Part shown: piece by piece, positions 9,165 to 18,002 of the stretch
Layout of the letters: each line of letters begins with the position of its first letter
Numbering within the stretch: the first letter of the stretch is position 1
Source: Actinomycetota bacterium
GTDB taxonomy: Bacteria; Actinomycetota; Acidimicrobiia; Acidimicrobiales; Ilumatobacteraceae
Direction: 5' to 3'
DNA length: 64,000 nt
Assembly: GCA_030645495.1 (NCBI GenBank)
Contig: JAUSLV010000018.1
Location: 62,001 to 126,000 of the forward strand
Made by a program: the position numbers and the translations under genes
Notes under the pieces: model-generated
Database searches by the model: none
What the model was told of the DNA's origin: nothing
The model's input: only the letters and a program-made list of their open reading frames with translations

Positions 9165-9170
9165 TAGGTT
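9165..9170 (+). promoter_or_regulatory. -10 hexamer TAGGTT, leaderless lipoprotein gene
   Basis: TAGGTT ends seven bases before ATG 9178, placing the transcript start at the initiation codon. Confidence 0.55.
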
Positions 9171-9177
9171 TTGTCAT

Positions 9178-9954
9178 ATGCACCGACAAATGCTGGCCGC
9201 CGCGTTGACTGCGGCGCTCGTGCTCACCGCCTGTAGCGACGACGCGCCCACCGCCACCAGCGGCACCGAGTCGGCCGACACGGCGCCCACCACCGCGCTC
9301 GCCACCGACACCACCGCCGGGCCGCCGGCCGACCCGAATGCGCTGCGCGGCGTGCGCTACTGCGAGGTGTTGCTGCTGCGCCAGGAGGCCACCGGGTTGG
9401 TGGCCGACGTGTGGAACACGATGGGGCACAGCACGTGCCCGCAGGCCGACTGGGAGGCGCTCGACGCTGCCGCGATCGCCACCGAGCGCGGCTCGCTGCT
9501 GGCCCGGCTGAACGGCCCGCGCTACTGGACGCTCGACGAGATCGACGCCACGATGCAACTCGACGCGCCGGTCACCACCTTCGGCACGATCGAGATGTTC
9601 CTCGCCGCCACCGTCGACCTCGGCCCCGGCACGCCGACGCAAACGCCGTACACCGAACGCGGCGTGGTGCGCGAGACCGTGTTCGTGTTCCACGAGGGCA
9701 GCGAGGTCTACATCCTCACCGACCCCGACGGCACCCTCTACGTGATGCAGTCGTACTCGCAGACGCTCGACACCACGATGTCGGCGGACCGCTTGCCTGG
9801 CCTGGGTGGCGAACTGCAGTTGCCGGCCGGCTGGACGTTCACGGTGGAGACGCTGAGCGACCGGCTCGAGCTGTTCAGCACCGACGGCATCGCCACCGTC
9901 ATCCAGGACGACTTCCAGAACACCTACCAGCGCGTCGATCCCACACCTGTGTGA
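9178..9954 (+). CDS. lipoprotein of unknown function
   Basis: A 258-residue exported lipoprotein. A short signal segment ends in a lipobox (LTAC, Cys15), followed by a Thr/Ala/Asp-rich linker to about residue 55 and a globular domain to the end. A Cys near residue 60 and one near 90 could form a disulfide. No family was recognised. ATG 9178 was chosen because a TAGGTT hexamer lies seven bases upstream. The stop codon falls inside the first of three TGATCA palindromes shared with the convergent gene. Confidence 0.75.
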   Translation: MHRQMLAAALTAALVLTACSDDAPTATSGTESADTAPTTALATDTTAGPPADPNALRGVRYCEVLLLRQEATGLVADVWNTMGHSTCPQADWEALDAAAIATERGSLLARLNGPRYWTLDEIDATMQLDAPVTTFGTIEMFLAATVDLGPGTPTQTPYTERGVVRETVFVFHEGSEVYILTDPDGTLYVMQSYSQTLDTTMSADRLPGLGGELQLPAGWTFTVETLSDRLELFSTDGIATVIQDDFQNTYQRVDPTPV

Positions 9955-9987
9955 TCACGCGGGTTGTGATCACACCGGTGTGATCAC
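9951..9987. repeat. three GTGATCAC palindromes at convergent gene ends
   Basis: GTGATCAC occurs at 9951-9958, 9966-9973 and 9980-9987, about one and a half helical turns apart. The first contains the stop codon of the plus-strand lipoprotein gene. The third overlaps the stop of the minus-strand glycosidase gene. The array can fold on either strand and may terminate both transcripts. The two outer TGTGA...TCACA arrangements also resemble a dimeric regulator site. Confidence 0.6.
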
Positions 9988-11174
9988 ACGCACGGGTGGC
10001 CGTGCGCAGCCAGTTGGCGCGCCACCCGGGCCGCCGACTCGTTCACCCGCGCCTCGGGCAGGGAGCCGTTGGCGACCGCCGCAGCGAGCGCGGCGATCAC
10101 CTCACCGGTGGCGCCGATCTCGGTGAAGATGACGACGTCGATGCCGGCCTGCACGGCCAGCACGGCCGCCTGCTGTTCTGGCAGGCCGACACCGTTCATG
10201 CCCAGGCCATCGGTGAACAGCAGCGCGTCGCCCCACCCCAACTCGTCGCGCAACACGGCAACCGCCGCGGCGCTGCGGCTGGCAGGCTCGCCACCGGTGA
10301 GATCGGGAACCGCCAGGTGGCCCACCATCGCCCCCGCACCCGAGTCGGCCAGCAGCACATAGGGCACGAAATCGCGAGCACGTAGCGCCGCCACGGGTGG
10401 CGTGACCGCCAGCTGGTCGTGGCTGTCGGCCGAGGCCGAGCCGTGGCCGGGAAAGTGCTTCAGCACCGGCATGATCCCCGCCGACTGCCAAGCCGCCACG
10501 TACATCTGCGCCCAGGTCGCCACGTTCTCCGGATCGCCGAGGAACAGACGGCCGTCGCCCAGCGGGTCGTCACCGAGCTCGGGCCGCACGTCGGCCACCG
10601 GGCCGAACACCACGTCGATGCCCACCCCGGCAACCAGCCGCGCGTGCTGCTCGACCACTGCCCTGGCGTCGGCGAGCGCCATCGTCGACATCGACTCCTG
10701 CGACGCGAGTACACCTAGCGCGCGTAGTCGCTGCACGGCACCGCCCTCTTCATCGGTGGCCACCAGCAACCCGTGTGGGCTGAGCGCATCGAGCGCGGCA
10801 AGATCTGCGGCGAGCGTGCCCAGCGCGGCGGCCTCGGGCGTCATCACGATCACGCCGCCCACGTGCAGGTCGCGCACGGCGGCCTGCACGGCAGCCCACC
10901 GCCCCGAATACGCGGCCGGCCACACCAACAGCGCGATCCGATCGCGGAGCGGCCAGTTCTGCACACAGGCAGCGAACGGCTGCAGCTCGTCGACCGGGGC
11001 GAGGGTGGTGGTGCTGGCCAGCGGCAGCGTGGTGGTGCTGGCCGGCGCGGTGGCCGGCGTGCTGGTGGCGATCGAAGTGGTGACCGCCACGGAGTTCGAG
11101 CGCGTCGACGAGCAGGCCGCGAGCGCGACGGCAGCCAACACGGCGGCCCGCAGGCGCAGGGCACGGGGCCTCAT
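9984..11174 (-). CDS. glycoside hydrolase family 3 lipoprotein (NagZ-like beta-N-acetylhexosaminidase)
   Basis: A 396-residue exported GH3 enzyme. A lipobox (LAAC, Cys21) and a Thr-rich linker precede the catalytic barrel. The bacterial NagZ signature KHFPGHG...DSH is present (residues ~245-260), and its Asp-His pair acts as acid/base. The nucleophile Asp is in FTDGLGM. Family members release N-acetylglucosamine from muropeptides; the lipid anchor suggests it works on the outer face of the membrane rather than in the cytosol. Its ATG overlaps the stop of the upstream zinc-ribbon gene (ATGA). Confidence 0.88.
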   Translation of the reverse strand: MRPRALRLRAAVLAAVALAACSSTRSNSVAVTTSIATSTPATAPASTTTLPLASTTTLAPVDELQPFAACVQNWPLRDRIALLVWPAAYSGRWAAVQAAVRDLHVGGVIVMTPEAAALGTLAADLAALDALSPHGLLVATDEEGGAVQRLRALGVLASQESMSTMALADARAVVEQHARLVAGVGIDVVFGPVADVRPELGDDPLGDGRLFLGDPENVATWAQMYVAAWQSAGIMPVLKHFPGHGSASADSHDQLAVTPPVAALRARDFVPYVLLADSGAGAMVGHLAVPDLTGGEPASRSAAAVAVLRDELGWGDALLFTDGLGMNGVGLPEQQAAVLAVQAGIDVVIFTEIGATGEVIAALAAAVANGSLPEARVNESAARVARQLAAHGHPCV

Positions 11175-11914
11175 ACGGGAGGCATGAACACGCGGCTGAA
11201 GCAATCCGTCGACGACAGCGACTTCGACGCGCACCACGCCTCGGCGGCGGCCTTCGTGTCGAACGGCGTGGGCACGATCGTCAGGTACCAACCGGTCATC
11301 GGCTTGCCGCCGGCCGCGAACTGGAACGTACTGGCATCCACGAGGATCGCGCCGTACGGCTCGCGGAACAGCAGGTGGTCGTCGTAGATGTCGGGCAGGG
11401 CGAAGACCCGGCCATCGACCTCCAACCCCACTCGCTTCGCGCTGAGCTGCACCACGTACTTGTCGACGAGGGTGACGGCCGCGGCCCGATCGTTGTCGAC
11501 CAGCAGCTGCAGCCTCGCCGCCGGATCCTCTGGCAGCGCCGTGGTGGTCGTGGCCGGTGCGGTGGTGGTGGTCGTGGTGGATTCGGTGGTGGTGCTGGCC
11601 GGCACCGTCGTGGTGGTGCCGGCGGAGGGCGAGGTGGTGGACGACTCGTCGCCACCGGAGAACAGCACGAACGCCAGCACCGCGCTGCCCAGCACGGCCA
11701 GTGCACCGACGATCACCAAGGCCGGGTTGCGGCGGATCAGCGGCACCGTGGGCACGAACTCCTCCACCGCCGTCGGGGCGGGCGCGGCAGAGGGAAGCGG
11801 CGTGAACAGGTCGGCAGGGTCGAGCACGGGCGGCGGGCCGTTGCGAAAGCCACAGTTGCCGCAGAACACCGCTTGGGGTGGCAGCGCTGCGCCACACGAC
11901 GCGCATCGAGTCAT
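11171..11914 (-). CDS. zinc-ribbon single-pass membrane protein
   Basis: A 247-residue protein with an N-terminal double-CxxC zinc ribbon (CASCG, CGNCG). A proline-rich stretch, one transmembrane segment (about residues 57-79) and a Ser/Thr-rich linker follow. The extracytoplasmic domain spans residues ~130-247. GGAGG lies just before the chosen ATG. The last bases overlap the NagZ-like gene, so the two are probably translated together and may share a cell-envelope role. No function was recognised for the C-terminal domain. Confidence 0.75.
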   Translation of the reverse strand: MTRCASCGAALPPQAVFCGNCGFRNGPPPVLDPADLFTPLPSAAPAPTAVEEFVPTVPLIRRNPALVIVGALAVLGSAVLAFVLFSGGDESSTTSPSAGTTTTVPASTTTESTTTTTTAPATTTTALPEDPAARLQLLVDNDRAAAVTLVDKYVVQLSAKRVGLEVDGRVFALPDIYDDHLLFREPYGAILVDASTFQFAAGGKPMTGWYLTIVPTPFDTKAAAEAWCASKSLSSTDCFSRVFMPPV

Positions 11915-12026
11915 CGAACCTCCAGTAGGGGGATGGTAACCCCGCCACGGTCCCCGATGGTCGACACCGCCCGGCGCCACCGCCCAGCAGCCGGCCGGTG
12001 GCCGTCGATCAGCCCGCCGCTGGTGA

Positions 12027-13277
12027 TCAGTCGATCACCGGCAACGTGCCGGTGTCGCCGGTGCGCACCACCTGCTCGGCGGGCGCTGCGGCGAGCACGT
12101 CGCGAACGTAGCTGGCCACCGCCTCGGCGAAGCCCACGTCGTGTCCGGCCCGCTCGCTGAGGTACCAGCGATGCTCGAGCATCTGGTGGTACAGCTCGGC
12201 CGGTTCCAGCTTCGAGGCCAGCTCGGCGGGAATGTCGTCGATCGCTGCTTCGAACCGTTCGTCGAGCCAGCGGGCGGCGATCACCGCCTCGGGCAGCCGC
12301 TTGCCGGCCCGCTGTTCGAGCACGGCGCCGTAGCGACCCATGTCGTTCAGCAAGCGCCGCGCCTGGTTCTCCTCGGCGTGCAAGCCGGTCAGCGATCGCA
12401 GCCGGCTGGCGTGAAAGCCGTGCTCCACCACGCACGGCACCAGCCGCAGCCGGTCGCCGGCGCCGGTGCTCACCAACTCGAGTTCGGTGGCGTCGAAGCC
12501 GAGGTCGTGCAGGCGGCGCAGCCGTTGGTCGACGCGGAACGTCTCGGTGGCGTTGAACTCGTTCACCTGCGTCAGCTCGTTCCACAGCTTCTGGTACGAC
12601 TCCTCGATCGCGAGTGCCGTCTCCATCGGCTCGATGCCGTCGGCGAGCATGCCGCCGGCCTGCAGGTCGAGCAGGTCGCCGGCCACGTTCTCGGTGGCGA
12701 TCTGCAGGTCGAGCGCGCGTTGACCGTCGCTGAGCGATGGGTGCCGCTCGCCGGTCTCCATGTCGATCACGTAGGCCGAAAGCGCCCCGGCGTCGCGGCG
12801 GAACAACGTGTTGCTGAGCGAGCAGTCGCCCCAGTAGAACCCGGCCAAGTGCAGGCGCACCAGCAGGCCGGCCAGTGAATCCAACAGGCGGTCGCCGAGG
12901 TACGGAATCTTCAGCCCGCGCCCCGACAGCAACACGCGGTACGGCAGCGAATAGTCGAGGTGGCGGGTGATCAACAGCCCGTCGGGCCCGAGGCCACCCT
13001 CGGTGTCGTAGCGGCCGGTGACCACGCCCACCACTTCAGCAGTGGGCATGCCGGCGTCGGCCAGCTCGCGCAGCAGCCGCCACTCGCGCTCGGCGAGCTC
13101 GTCGGGCAACTCCTTGATCACGTACGACGCGTCGCGTCGCTCGATCATCCGCACCTCGTGCCGATGCAGGCCGGCGACGCCACGAATGCCGTCGACTGCC
13201 CAGTCGCGCAACGGCGTGTCGAGCGGCCACTGCACGACGGCGGTGTGCTCGGCCGGCTTGGCCAGTTGCAGACGCAC
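12027..13277 (-). CDS. DUF4032 protein with a kinase-like fold
   Basis: A 416-residue protein. The N-terminal half resembles small-molecule and lipopolysaccharide kinases: a Lys in YVIKELP, a catalytic-loop-like WGDCSLSNTLF, and an acidic metal motif in VIDMETGE. The C-terminal half (from about residue 240) fits DUF4032. The usual HxD histidine of the loop is Trp, so phosphotransfer is uncertain. It starts with GTG, 18 bases after the transporter ATPase gene, so it is probably the last gene of the alpha-glucoside ABC operon. Confidence 0.75.
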   Translation of the reverse strand: MRLQLAKPAEHTAVVQWPLDTPLRDWAVDGIRGVAGLHRHEVRMIERRDASYVIKELPDELAEREWRLLRELADAGMPTAEVVGVVTGRYDTEGGLGPDGLLITRHLDYSLPYRVLLSGRGLKIPYLGDRLLDSLAGLLVRLHLAGFYWGDCSLSNTLFRRDAGALSAYVIDMETGERHPSLSDGQRALDLQIATENVAGDLLDLQAGGMLADGIEPMETALAIEESYQKLWNELTQVNEFNATETFRVDQRLRRLHDLGFDATELELVSTGAGDRLRLVPCVVEHGFHASRLRSLTGLHAEENQARRLLNDMGRYGAVLEQRAGKRLPEAVIAARWLDERFEAAIDDIPAELASKLEPAELYHQMLEHRWYLSERAGHDVGFAEAVASYVRDVLAAAPAEQVVRTGDTGTLPVID

Positions 13278-13295
13278 CCTGTGGTGGGCCCGACG

Positions 13296-14447
13296 TCAGC
13301 TGCGACCGATGGCGGCACCCGTGGTGACGTCGAAGGCGTGCAGTCGGTGGGTGTCGAGCGTGAAGCTGACCCGTTCGCCGGCGCGCACCGTGTGGCGCGG
13401 ATCCAGCGAGGCGATCACGGTGCTCTCGTTGCGCTCGCTGATCTCCACACCGGTATCGGTGGAGCGAACGGAGGGAGCCTCGATGGTGCAATGCGCCAGC
13501 TTCCCCGAGCCGAGCATCTCGACCAGATCGACGAGCACGTCGATGGATGCATCACCGTCGCCTTCGAGGGCCTCTGGGCGAATACCGACGGCGATGTCCT
13601 CACCGACACGCGCTGCCAGGCCCGACAGACGCCCGGCCGCGTCACCCGTGAGGCGCAGGGTCTGGCCGGCGATGTCGAGCGTGATTCCCGACGGATCGGC
13701 GGAGGCCACCGAGCCACGAACCACGTTCATGCTGGGCGAGCCGATGAACTGGGCAACGAACAGGTTGGCGGGATCGGAGTACAGCATCTCGGGTGTGGCG
13801 ACCTGCATCAGTTCGCCGCGGCGCAGCACGGCAACCCGATCGCCCATGGTCATCGCTTCCACCTGGTCGTGAGTGACGTACACGGTGGTGACGCCGAGGC
13901 GGCGCTGCAGCTTCGAGATCTCGGCGCGCGTCTGCACGCGCAGCTTGGCGTCGAGGTTGGAGAGCGGTTCGTCCATCAGGAACAGCTTCGGCTGACGCAC
14001 GATGGCCCGGCCCATCGCCACCCGCTGGCGTTGGCCGCCCGACAACTGGCCCGGTTTGCGGTCGAGCACCGGTGTCAGTTCGAGCAACTCGGCCACCTCG
14101 GCCACCTTGGCCTTGATCTCGGCCTTGTCGGTCTTGCGCAGCTTCATCGCGAACGCGATGTTCTCGCCGACGGTCATGTTGGGATACAGCGCATAGCTCT
14201 GGAACACCATCGCGATGTCGCGCTGTTGCGGCCCCATCGCGTTGACCCGCACGTCGTCGATCAGCAGATCGCCGCCGCTGATGTCTTCCAGCCCGGCCAC
14301 CATGCGCAGCACGGTGCTCTTGCCGCAGCCCGACGGGCCGACGAGCACGAGGAACTCGCCGTCGTTGATCTGCAGGTCGAGCCCGGGCACGGCTTCGAAG
14401 CCGTTCGCGTACCTCTTCTGCAGGTTGACCATGGAGACGGTGGACAC
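13296..14447 (-). CDS. sugar ABC transporter ATP-binding protein (MalK/UgpC/AglK type)
   Basis: A 383-residue ATPase with Walker A (GPSGCGKST), signature LSGGQRQR, Walker B (LFLMDEPLSNLDA) and the switch His in VTHDQ. A C-terminal regulatory OB-like domain of about 140 residues marks the MalK/UgpC branch, which powers uptake of oligosaccharides. It lies three bases after the upstream permease gene. Substrate is inferred from the linked alpha-glucosidase and amylosucrase. Confidence 0.93.
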   Translation of the reverse strand: MSTVSMVNLQKRYANGFEAVPGLDLQINDGEFLVLVGPSGCGKSTVLRMVAGLEDISGGDLLIDDVRVNAMGPQQRDIAMVFQSYALYPNMTVGENIAFAMKLRKTDKAEIKAKVAEVAELLELTPVLDRKPGQLSGGQRQRVAMGRAIVRQPKLFLMDEPLSNLDAKLRVQTRAEISKLQRRLGVTTVYVTHDQVEAMTMGDRVAVLRRGELMQVATPEMLYSDPANLFVAQFIGSPSMNVVRGSVASADPSGITLDIAGQTLRLTGDAAGRLSGLAARVGEDIAVGIRPEALEGDGDASIDVLVDLVEMLGSGKLAHCTIEAPSVRSTDTGVEISERNESTVIASLDPRHTVRAGERVSFTLDTHRLHAFDVTTGAAIGRS

Positions 14448-14450
14448 GAC

Positions 14451-15359
14451 TTACCCCTTGACGCTTCCGGCCAGCAGGCCGCGGACGAAGAACCGTTGCA
14501 ATGAAAGGAACACGATGAGCGGCACGATCATGGTGACGAACGCGCCGGCGGTGAGCAACTGCCAGTCGTTGCCGCGGTTGCCCACCATGTCGACCATCGC
14601 CGCGGTCATCGGCTGGTTGGTGGCACGGCCGCCGAACACCTTGGCCACCAGCAGGTCGTTCCAGACCCACAGGAACTGGAAGATGCCCAGCGAGGCGAGC
14701 GCGGGCACCGACAGCGGCAGCACGATGCGCCTGAAGATCGTGAGGTGGCTGGCACCATCGACACGAGCGGCCTCGATCACTTCACTGGGCAGCGAACCGA
14801 TGAAGTTCTTCAACAGGAAGATCGCCAGCGGCATGCCGAAGATCGCGTGCGCCAGCCAGATGGTGTACACGCCCACCCACGAGTCGGGGAAGAAGTCGCT
14901 GCTGAAGAACTTCAGCAGCGGGATCAGGCACATCTGCAGCGGCACCACCATCAGGCCCACCACCAGCACGAAGATCCAGTCGCGACCTTTGAACTTCATC
15001 CACGAGAACGCGTAGGCCGCGAACGCGGCGATGACGATCGGGATGACCGCGGCCGGGATCGCGATCTTCACGGTGTTCCAGAAGAAGTGACTGAACGGCA
15101 GGCCGTAGACCTTGTTCTCCAAGACACCCGAGTAGTTCTCGAGCGTGACCTGCGGGTCGGTGAAGAACGTCCACCAGCCCGTGGTCTTGATCTTCCTCTC
15201 GGGGCGCACCGAGGAGATCAGCAGGCCGAGCGTGGGCACCGTCCACAGGATCGCCAGCAACCACACGAACATCCGGCCGAGGCGGCTGGACAGCGTGGTC
15301 GCGATCTTGCTGCCGACCGGCGTGGTGTCGCGTGACTTGGCGTCGAGCGTTGCTGCCAT
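14451..15359 (-). CDS. sugar ABC transporter permease, MalG/AglG type
   Basis: A 302-residue inner-membrane permease with six predicted membrane segments. The EAA loop (EAARVDGASHLTIFRRIVLP) docks onto the ATPase. The C-terminal VRGLLAGSVKG ending is typical of MalG-like subunits. It begins one base after the stop of the partner permease gene and is followed three bases later by the ATPase gene, so it belongs to one transcript. Confidence 0.93.
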   Translation of the reverse strand: MAATLDAKSRDTTPVGSKIATTLSSRLGRMFVWLLAILWTVPTLGLLISSVRPERKIKTTGWWTFFTDPQVTLENYSGVLENKVYGLPFSHFFWNTVKIAIPAAVIPIVIAAFAAYAFSWMKFKGRDWIFVLVVGLMVVPLQMCLIPLLKFFSSDFFPDSWVGVYTIWLAHAIFGMPLAIFLLKNFIGSLPSEVIEAARVDGASHLTIFRRIVLPLSVPALASLGIFQFLWVWNDLLVAKVFGGRATNQPMTAAMVDMVGNRGNDWQLLTAGAFVTMIVPLIVFLSLQRFFVRGLLAGSVKG

Positions 15360-15360
15360 G

Positions 15361-16395
15361 TCAGCGGCCCTCTCTCATCGCGCGCTGGTTGCGCGAGTTG
15401 ATGAACACGATGGGGATCACGGCCAAGAACAGCAGCACGGCCCATGCCGCACCGCGGCCCTTGTTGTCCTGCGTGAACGATTGTTCGTACATCTCGTTGG
15501 CGATGGTGCTGGTGCCGAACGAGCCACCCTTGCCCATCGTCTGGATGATGTCGAAGATCTTCATCACAGCGATGAGGATCGTGGTGGCAACGGTGATGAT
15601 CGTGCCCTTCACGTAGGGCAGCACGACCTTGAAGAACGCTTGGCGCTCGGTGGCGCCGTCGATCTTGGCGGCCTCGACGAGATCGTCGGGCACCCCCTTC
15701 AGCGCCGCCGAAATGACGACGGTGGCGAAGCCGGCCTGGATCCAGACGATCACGGCCATGATGAAGAACGTGTTGACGCCGGGCAGCCAGTTGCTGTCGA
15801 TGCCGAAGAAGCGCTTGTCCTGCAGCCAGTAGTTCGGCCCCTGGTGGCCCGGCAGGATCGGGTCGAGCTTCATCCAGAAGTAGGTGATCAACCCGAACTG
15901 CTTGTCGGGGTCGTTGCCCTTCGTGGCGTACATGAAGTTCCAGATCACGCCTGCGCCCACCATCGAGATCGCAGTCGGCAGGAAGATCAGCGCCTTGGCG
16001 ATCGGTTCGCCACGCATCTTGTCGGCGAAGCGAGCGATGATGATGCCGATGACGACACTGGCGGCGGTGACCACCAGCACCCACCACACGGTGTTGCGCA
16101 GCACCATGAGGTTGTCGTCGTTGGTGAAGATGTCGCGGAAGTTGCCCAGCCCGTACCACTTCGTGGGCGACAGGCCGTTGCCCGTGTAGAACGACAGGCG
16201 CAGGTTGACGATCGACGGGATGATCAGCCCACCGACCAGCAGGATCAGAGCCGGCCCCACGAACACGGCGACCCGTGCCCGCTCACGCCATGGCTCTGGT
16301 AGTTGGCTGGCGAGCCAGTAGAGCCCGCCCAGCACGGCGATGAAGCCGATGATGCCGACGGCCACGACCGACAGCGACTTCAGGATCTCGACCAT
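15361..16395 (-). CDS. sugar ABC transporter permease, MalF/AglF type
   Basis: A 344-residue permease with an extra N-terminal membrane segment (residues ~5-30). Six transporter segments follow, with an EAA loop (EAAKIDGATERQAFFKVVLP). It pairs with the MalG-type subunit to form the transmembrane channel. A stable hairpin (16493-16524) separates it from the binding-protein gene upstream. Confidence 0.92.
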   Translation of the reverse strand: MVEILKSLSVVAVGIIGFIAVLGGLYWLASQLPEPWRERARVAVFVGPALILLVGGLIIPSIVNLRLSFYTGNGLSPTKWYGLGNFRDIFTNDDNLMVLRNTVWWVLVVTAASVVIGIIIARFADKMRGEPIAKALIFLPTAISMVGAGVIWNFMYATKGNDPDKQFGLITYFWMKLDPILPGHQGPNYWLQDKRFFGIDSNWLPGVNTFFIMAVIVWIQAGFATVVISAALKGVPDDLVEAAKIDGATERQAFFKVVLPYVKGTIITVATTILIAVMKIFDIIQTMGKGGSFGTSTIANEMYEQSFTQDNKGRGAAWAVLLFLAVIPIVFINSRNQRAMREGR

Positions 16396-16492
16396 CTTTT
16401 TCGGTGCTCCCCCTCAGTGCATCCGACGCACCACAACTGCAACGGCCGCGGCGAGCGCGGCCGGCACAGTGCAATCATGCCTCACCCGAACC

Positions 16493-16524
16493 GGGGGGTA
16501 GTGCACCGAAGCGCACCACCCCCC
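16493..16524 (-). promoter_or_regulatory. intercistronic hairpin between binding-protein and permease genes
   Basis: A 12-base arm (GGGGGGTAGTGC) and its near-complement (GCGCACCACCCCCC) surround a six-base loop, with one A/C mismatch. There is no U-run. The position, between the solute-binding-protein stop and the first permease, is where a hairpin can protect or attenuate mRNA. That would make binding protein outnumber the membrane subunits. Confidence 0.6.
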
Positions 16525-16538
16525 GACGAGGGGAACTG

Positions 16539-17882
16539 TCAGGACTTCGGCCAGCTGGCTTCGATCGAGTCAGCGGCTTCCTGCGTGGTCATGTTGCCGA
16601 CCACCCATTCGACCATGTCGCTCCAGAACGTGCCTGCGCCGACGGCGCTGGGCATCATGTCGGAGCCGTCGAAGCGGAACACGTCGGAGCTGACGAGCAG
16701 CTCGGCGAAGATCATCTCCAGCGGGTCGGTGATCAGGCTGATGTCGGCCTGAGTGTTGGGGGTGAGCCAGTTGCCAAGGGCCAGACGGCTGTCGGCGTAC
16801 TCGGCGCTGGTGAGGTACTTCGCAACGGCGGCCACTTCGGGCTTGTCGCTGAAGGCGGTGATGACTTCGCCGCCGCCCAGCATCACCTTCGGGTCACTGG
16901 CCTCGATGGTGGGCAGGTAGAAGGCGTTGATCTCGCCATCGGGACCCTTGGTGGTCTCCTCCGGGAACTGGTTGCCGTAGAAGTTGGCCTGGCGGTGCAT
17001 GAAGCACTCACCGTCGAGCAGCGGCAGGCCGGCTTCCTGGAAGCTGGTGCTGGGGATGCTCTGGACACCGTTGAGGACGTAGTCCTCGTTCTTCACGATG
17101 TCGCCGACCTTGTCGATGGCGGCAACGATCTTCGGATCGTTGAACGGGATCTCGTGAGCGACCCACTGGTCGTACACGTCGGCACCGGCGTCGCGGAGCA
17201 CGAAGTCTTCCACCCAGTCGGTGAGCGTCCAGCCGGTGGCGCCACCGGACTCGACGCCGACGCACCAGGGCTTGCCACCGTCAGCGACGATCTGGTCGCT
17301 GAGGTCGAGGAGCTCCTGCCACGTGGTGGGGATCTCGTAGCCGGCTTCTGCGAAGACGGCCGGGCTGTACCACACGAGGCTCTTGATGTTGGTGCCGAAC
17401 GGCGGCGCGTAGAACGTGCCGTCGACCGAGCCGATCTCCACCCAACCGGCGAGATCGTTGGCCGCGACGTCGGCTTCGAGATCAGCCAGCGCCACGACCT
17501 GGCCGCTGTCGACCAGGGTCTTCAACAGGCCGGGCTGCGGGACGAAGGCCAGGTCGGGAGCGTTGCCGCCCTCGACGCGCACCTTGAGGTCGTCCTCGAA
17601 CGTGGCCGAGCCCTCGTGCTGGATGTCGATGCCAGTGGCCTCTTCGAACGGTGCCCATGCGGTCTCGAGGCGGTCGGCCTCGACGTCGCGGATGGAACTG
17701 AAGATGGTGACGACCTTGCCGTCGAACGGCTTGTCGCCGGTCGTGACGGTCGAGCCGTCGGTCGAGCCGTCGGTCGTGACGGTTGAGTTGTCGCTGTCCT
17801 TCTTGTCGTCGCTGCACGCAGCGGCGAGAAGTGAAACGCTCACCACGGTGGCCAGTACGGCCAGACGTCGGCGATTCGCCAT
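16539..17882 (-). CDS. alpha-glucoside ABC transporter solute-binding lipoprotein
   Basis: A 447-residue extracytoplasmic solute-binding protein of the oligosaccharide class. A lipobox (LAAAC, Cys23) and a Thr/Ser/Gly linker precede the two-lobed domain. Typical strands include KVVTIFSSIRDVEADRLETA and KVMLGGGEVITAFSDKPE. It captures sugar outside the cell and delivers it to the permease pair. GGGGGAG precedes the ATG. A LacI-type palindrome lies about 50 bases upstream of the start. Confidence 0.92.
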   Translation of the reverse strand: MANRRRLAVLATVVSVSLLAAACSDDKKDSDNSTVTTDGSTDGSTVTTGDKPFDGKVVTIFSSIRDVEADRLETAWAPFEEATGIDIQHEGSATFEDDLKVRVEGGNAPDLAFVPQPGLLKTLVDSGQVVALADLEADVAANDLAGWVEIGSVDGTFYAPPFGTNIKSLVWYSPAVFAEAGYEIPTTWQELLDLSDQIVADGGKPWCVGVESGGATGWTLTDWVEDFVLRDAGADVYDQWVAHEIPFNDPKIVAAIDKVGDIVKNEDYVLNGVQSIPSTSFQEAGLPLLDGECFMHRQANFYGNQFPEETTKGPDGEINAFYLPTIEASDPKVMLGGGEVITAFSDKPEVAAVAKYLTSAEYADSRLALGNWLTPNTQADISLITDPLEMIFAELLVSSDVFRFDGSDMMPSAVGAGTFWSDMVEWVVGNMTTQEAADSIEASWPKS

Positions 17883-17931
17883 GATGTCTCCCCCTCGGAG
17901 TCATGGAGTGACCGGGGGCCACTCCTGTATA

Positions 17932-17945
17932 TGTAAGCGCTTGCA
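17932..17945. promoter_or_regulatory. LacI-type operator upstream of the sugar ABC operon
   Basis: TGTAAGCGCTTGCA is a 14-bp palindrome with one mismatched pair. It is nearly identical to the perfect copy at 20645-20658. It abuts a TATACA hexamer on the minus strand, so bound repressor would block the transporter promoter. Confidence 0.8.
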
Positions 17946-18002
17946 GAGTACGCCCTCACTGCACCATCCGTCAACACCTACGACATGATCGTCGCGCGGT
18001 GT

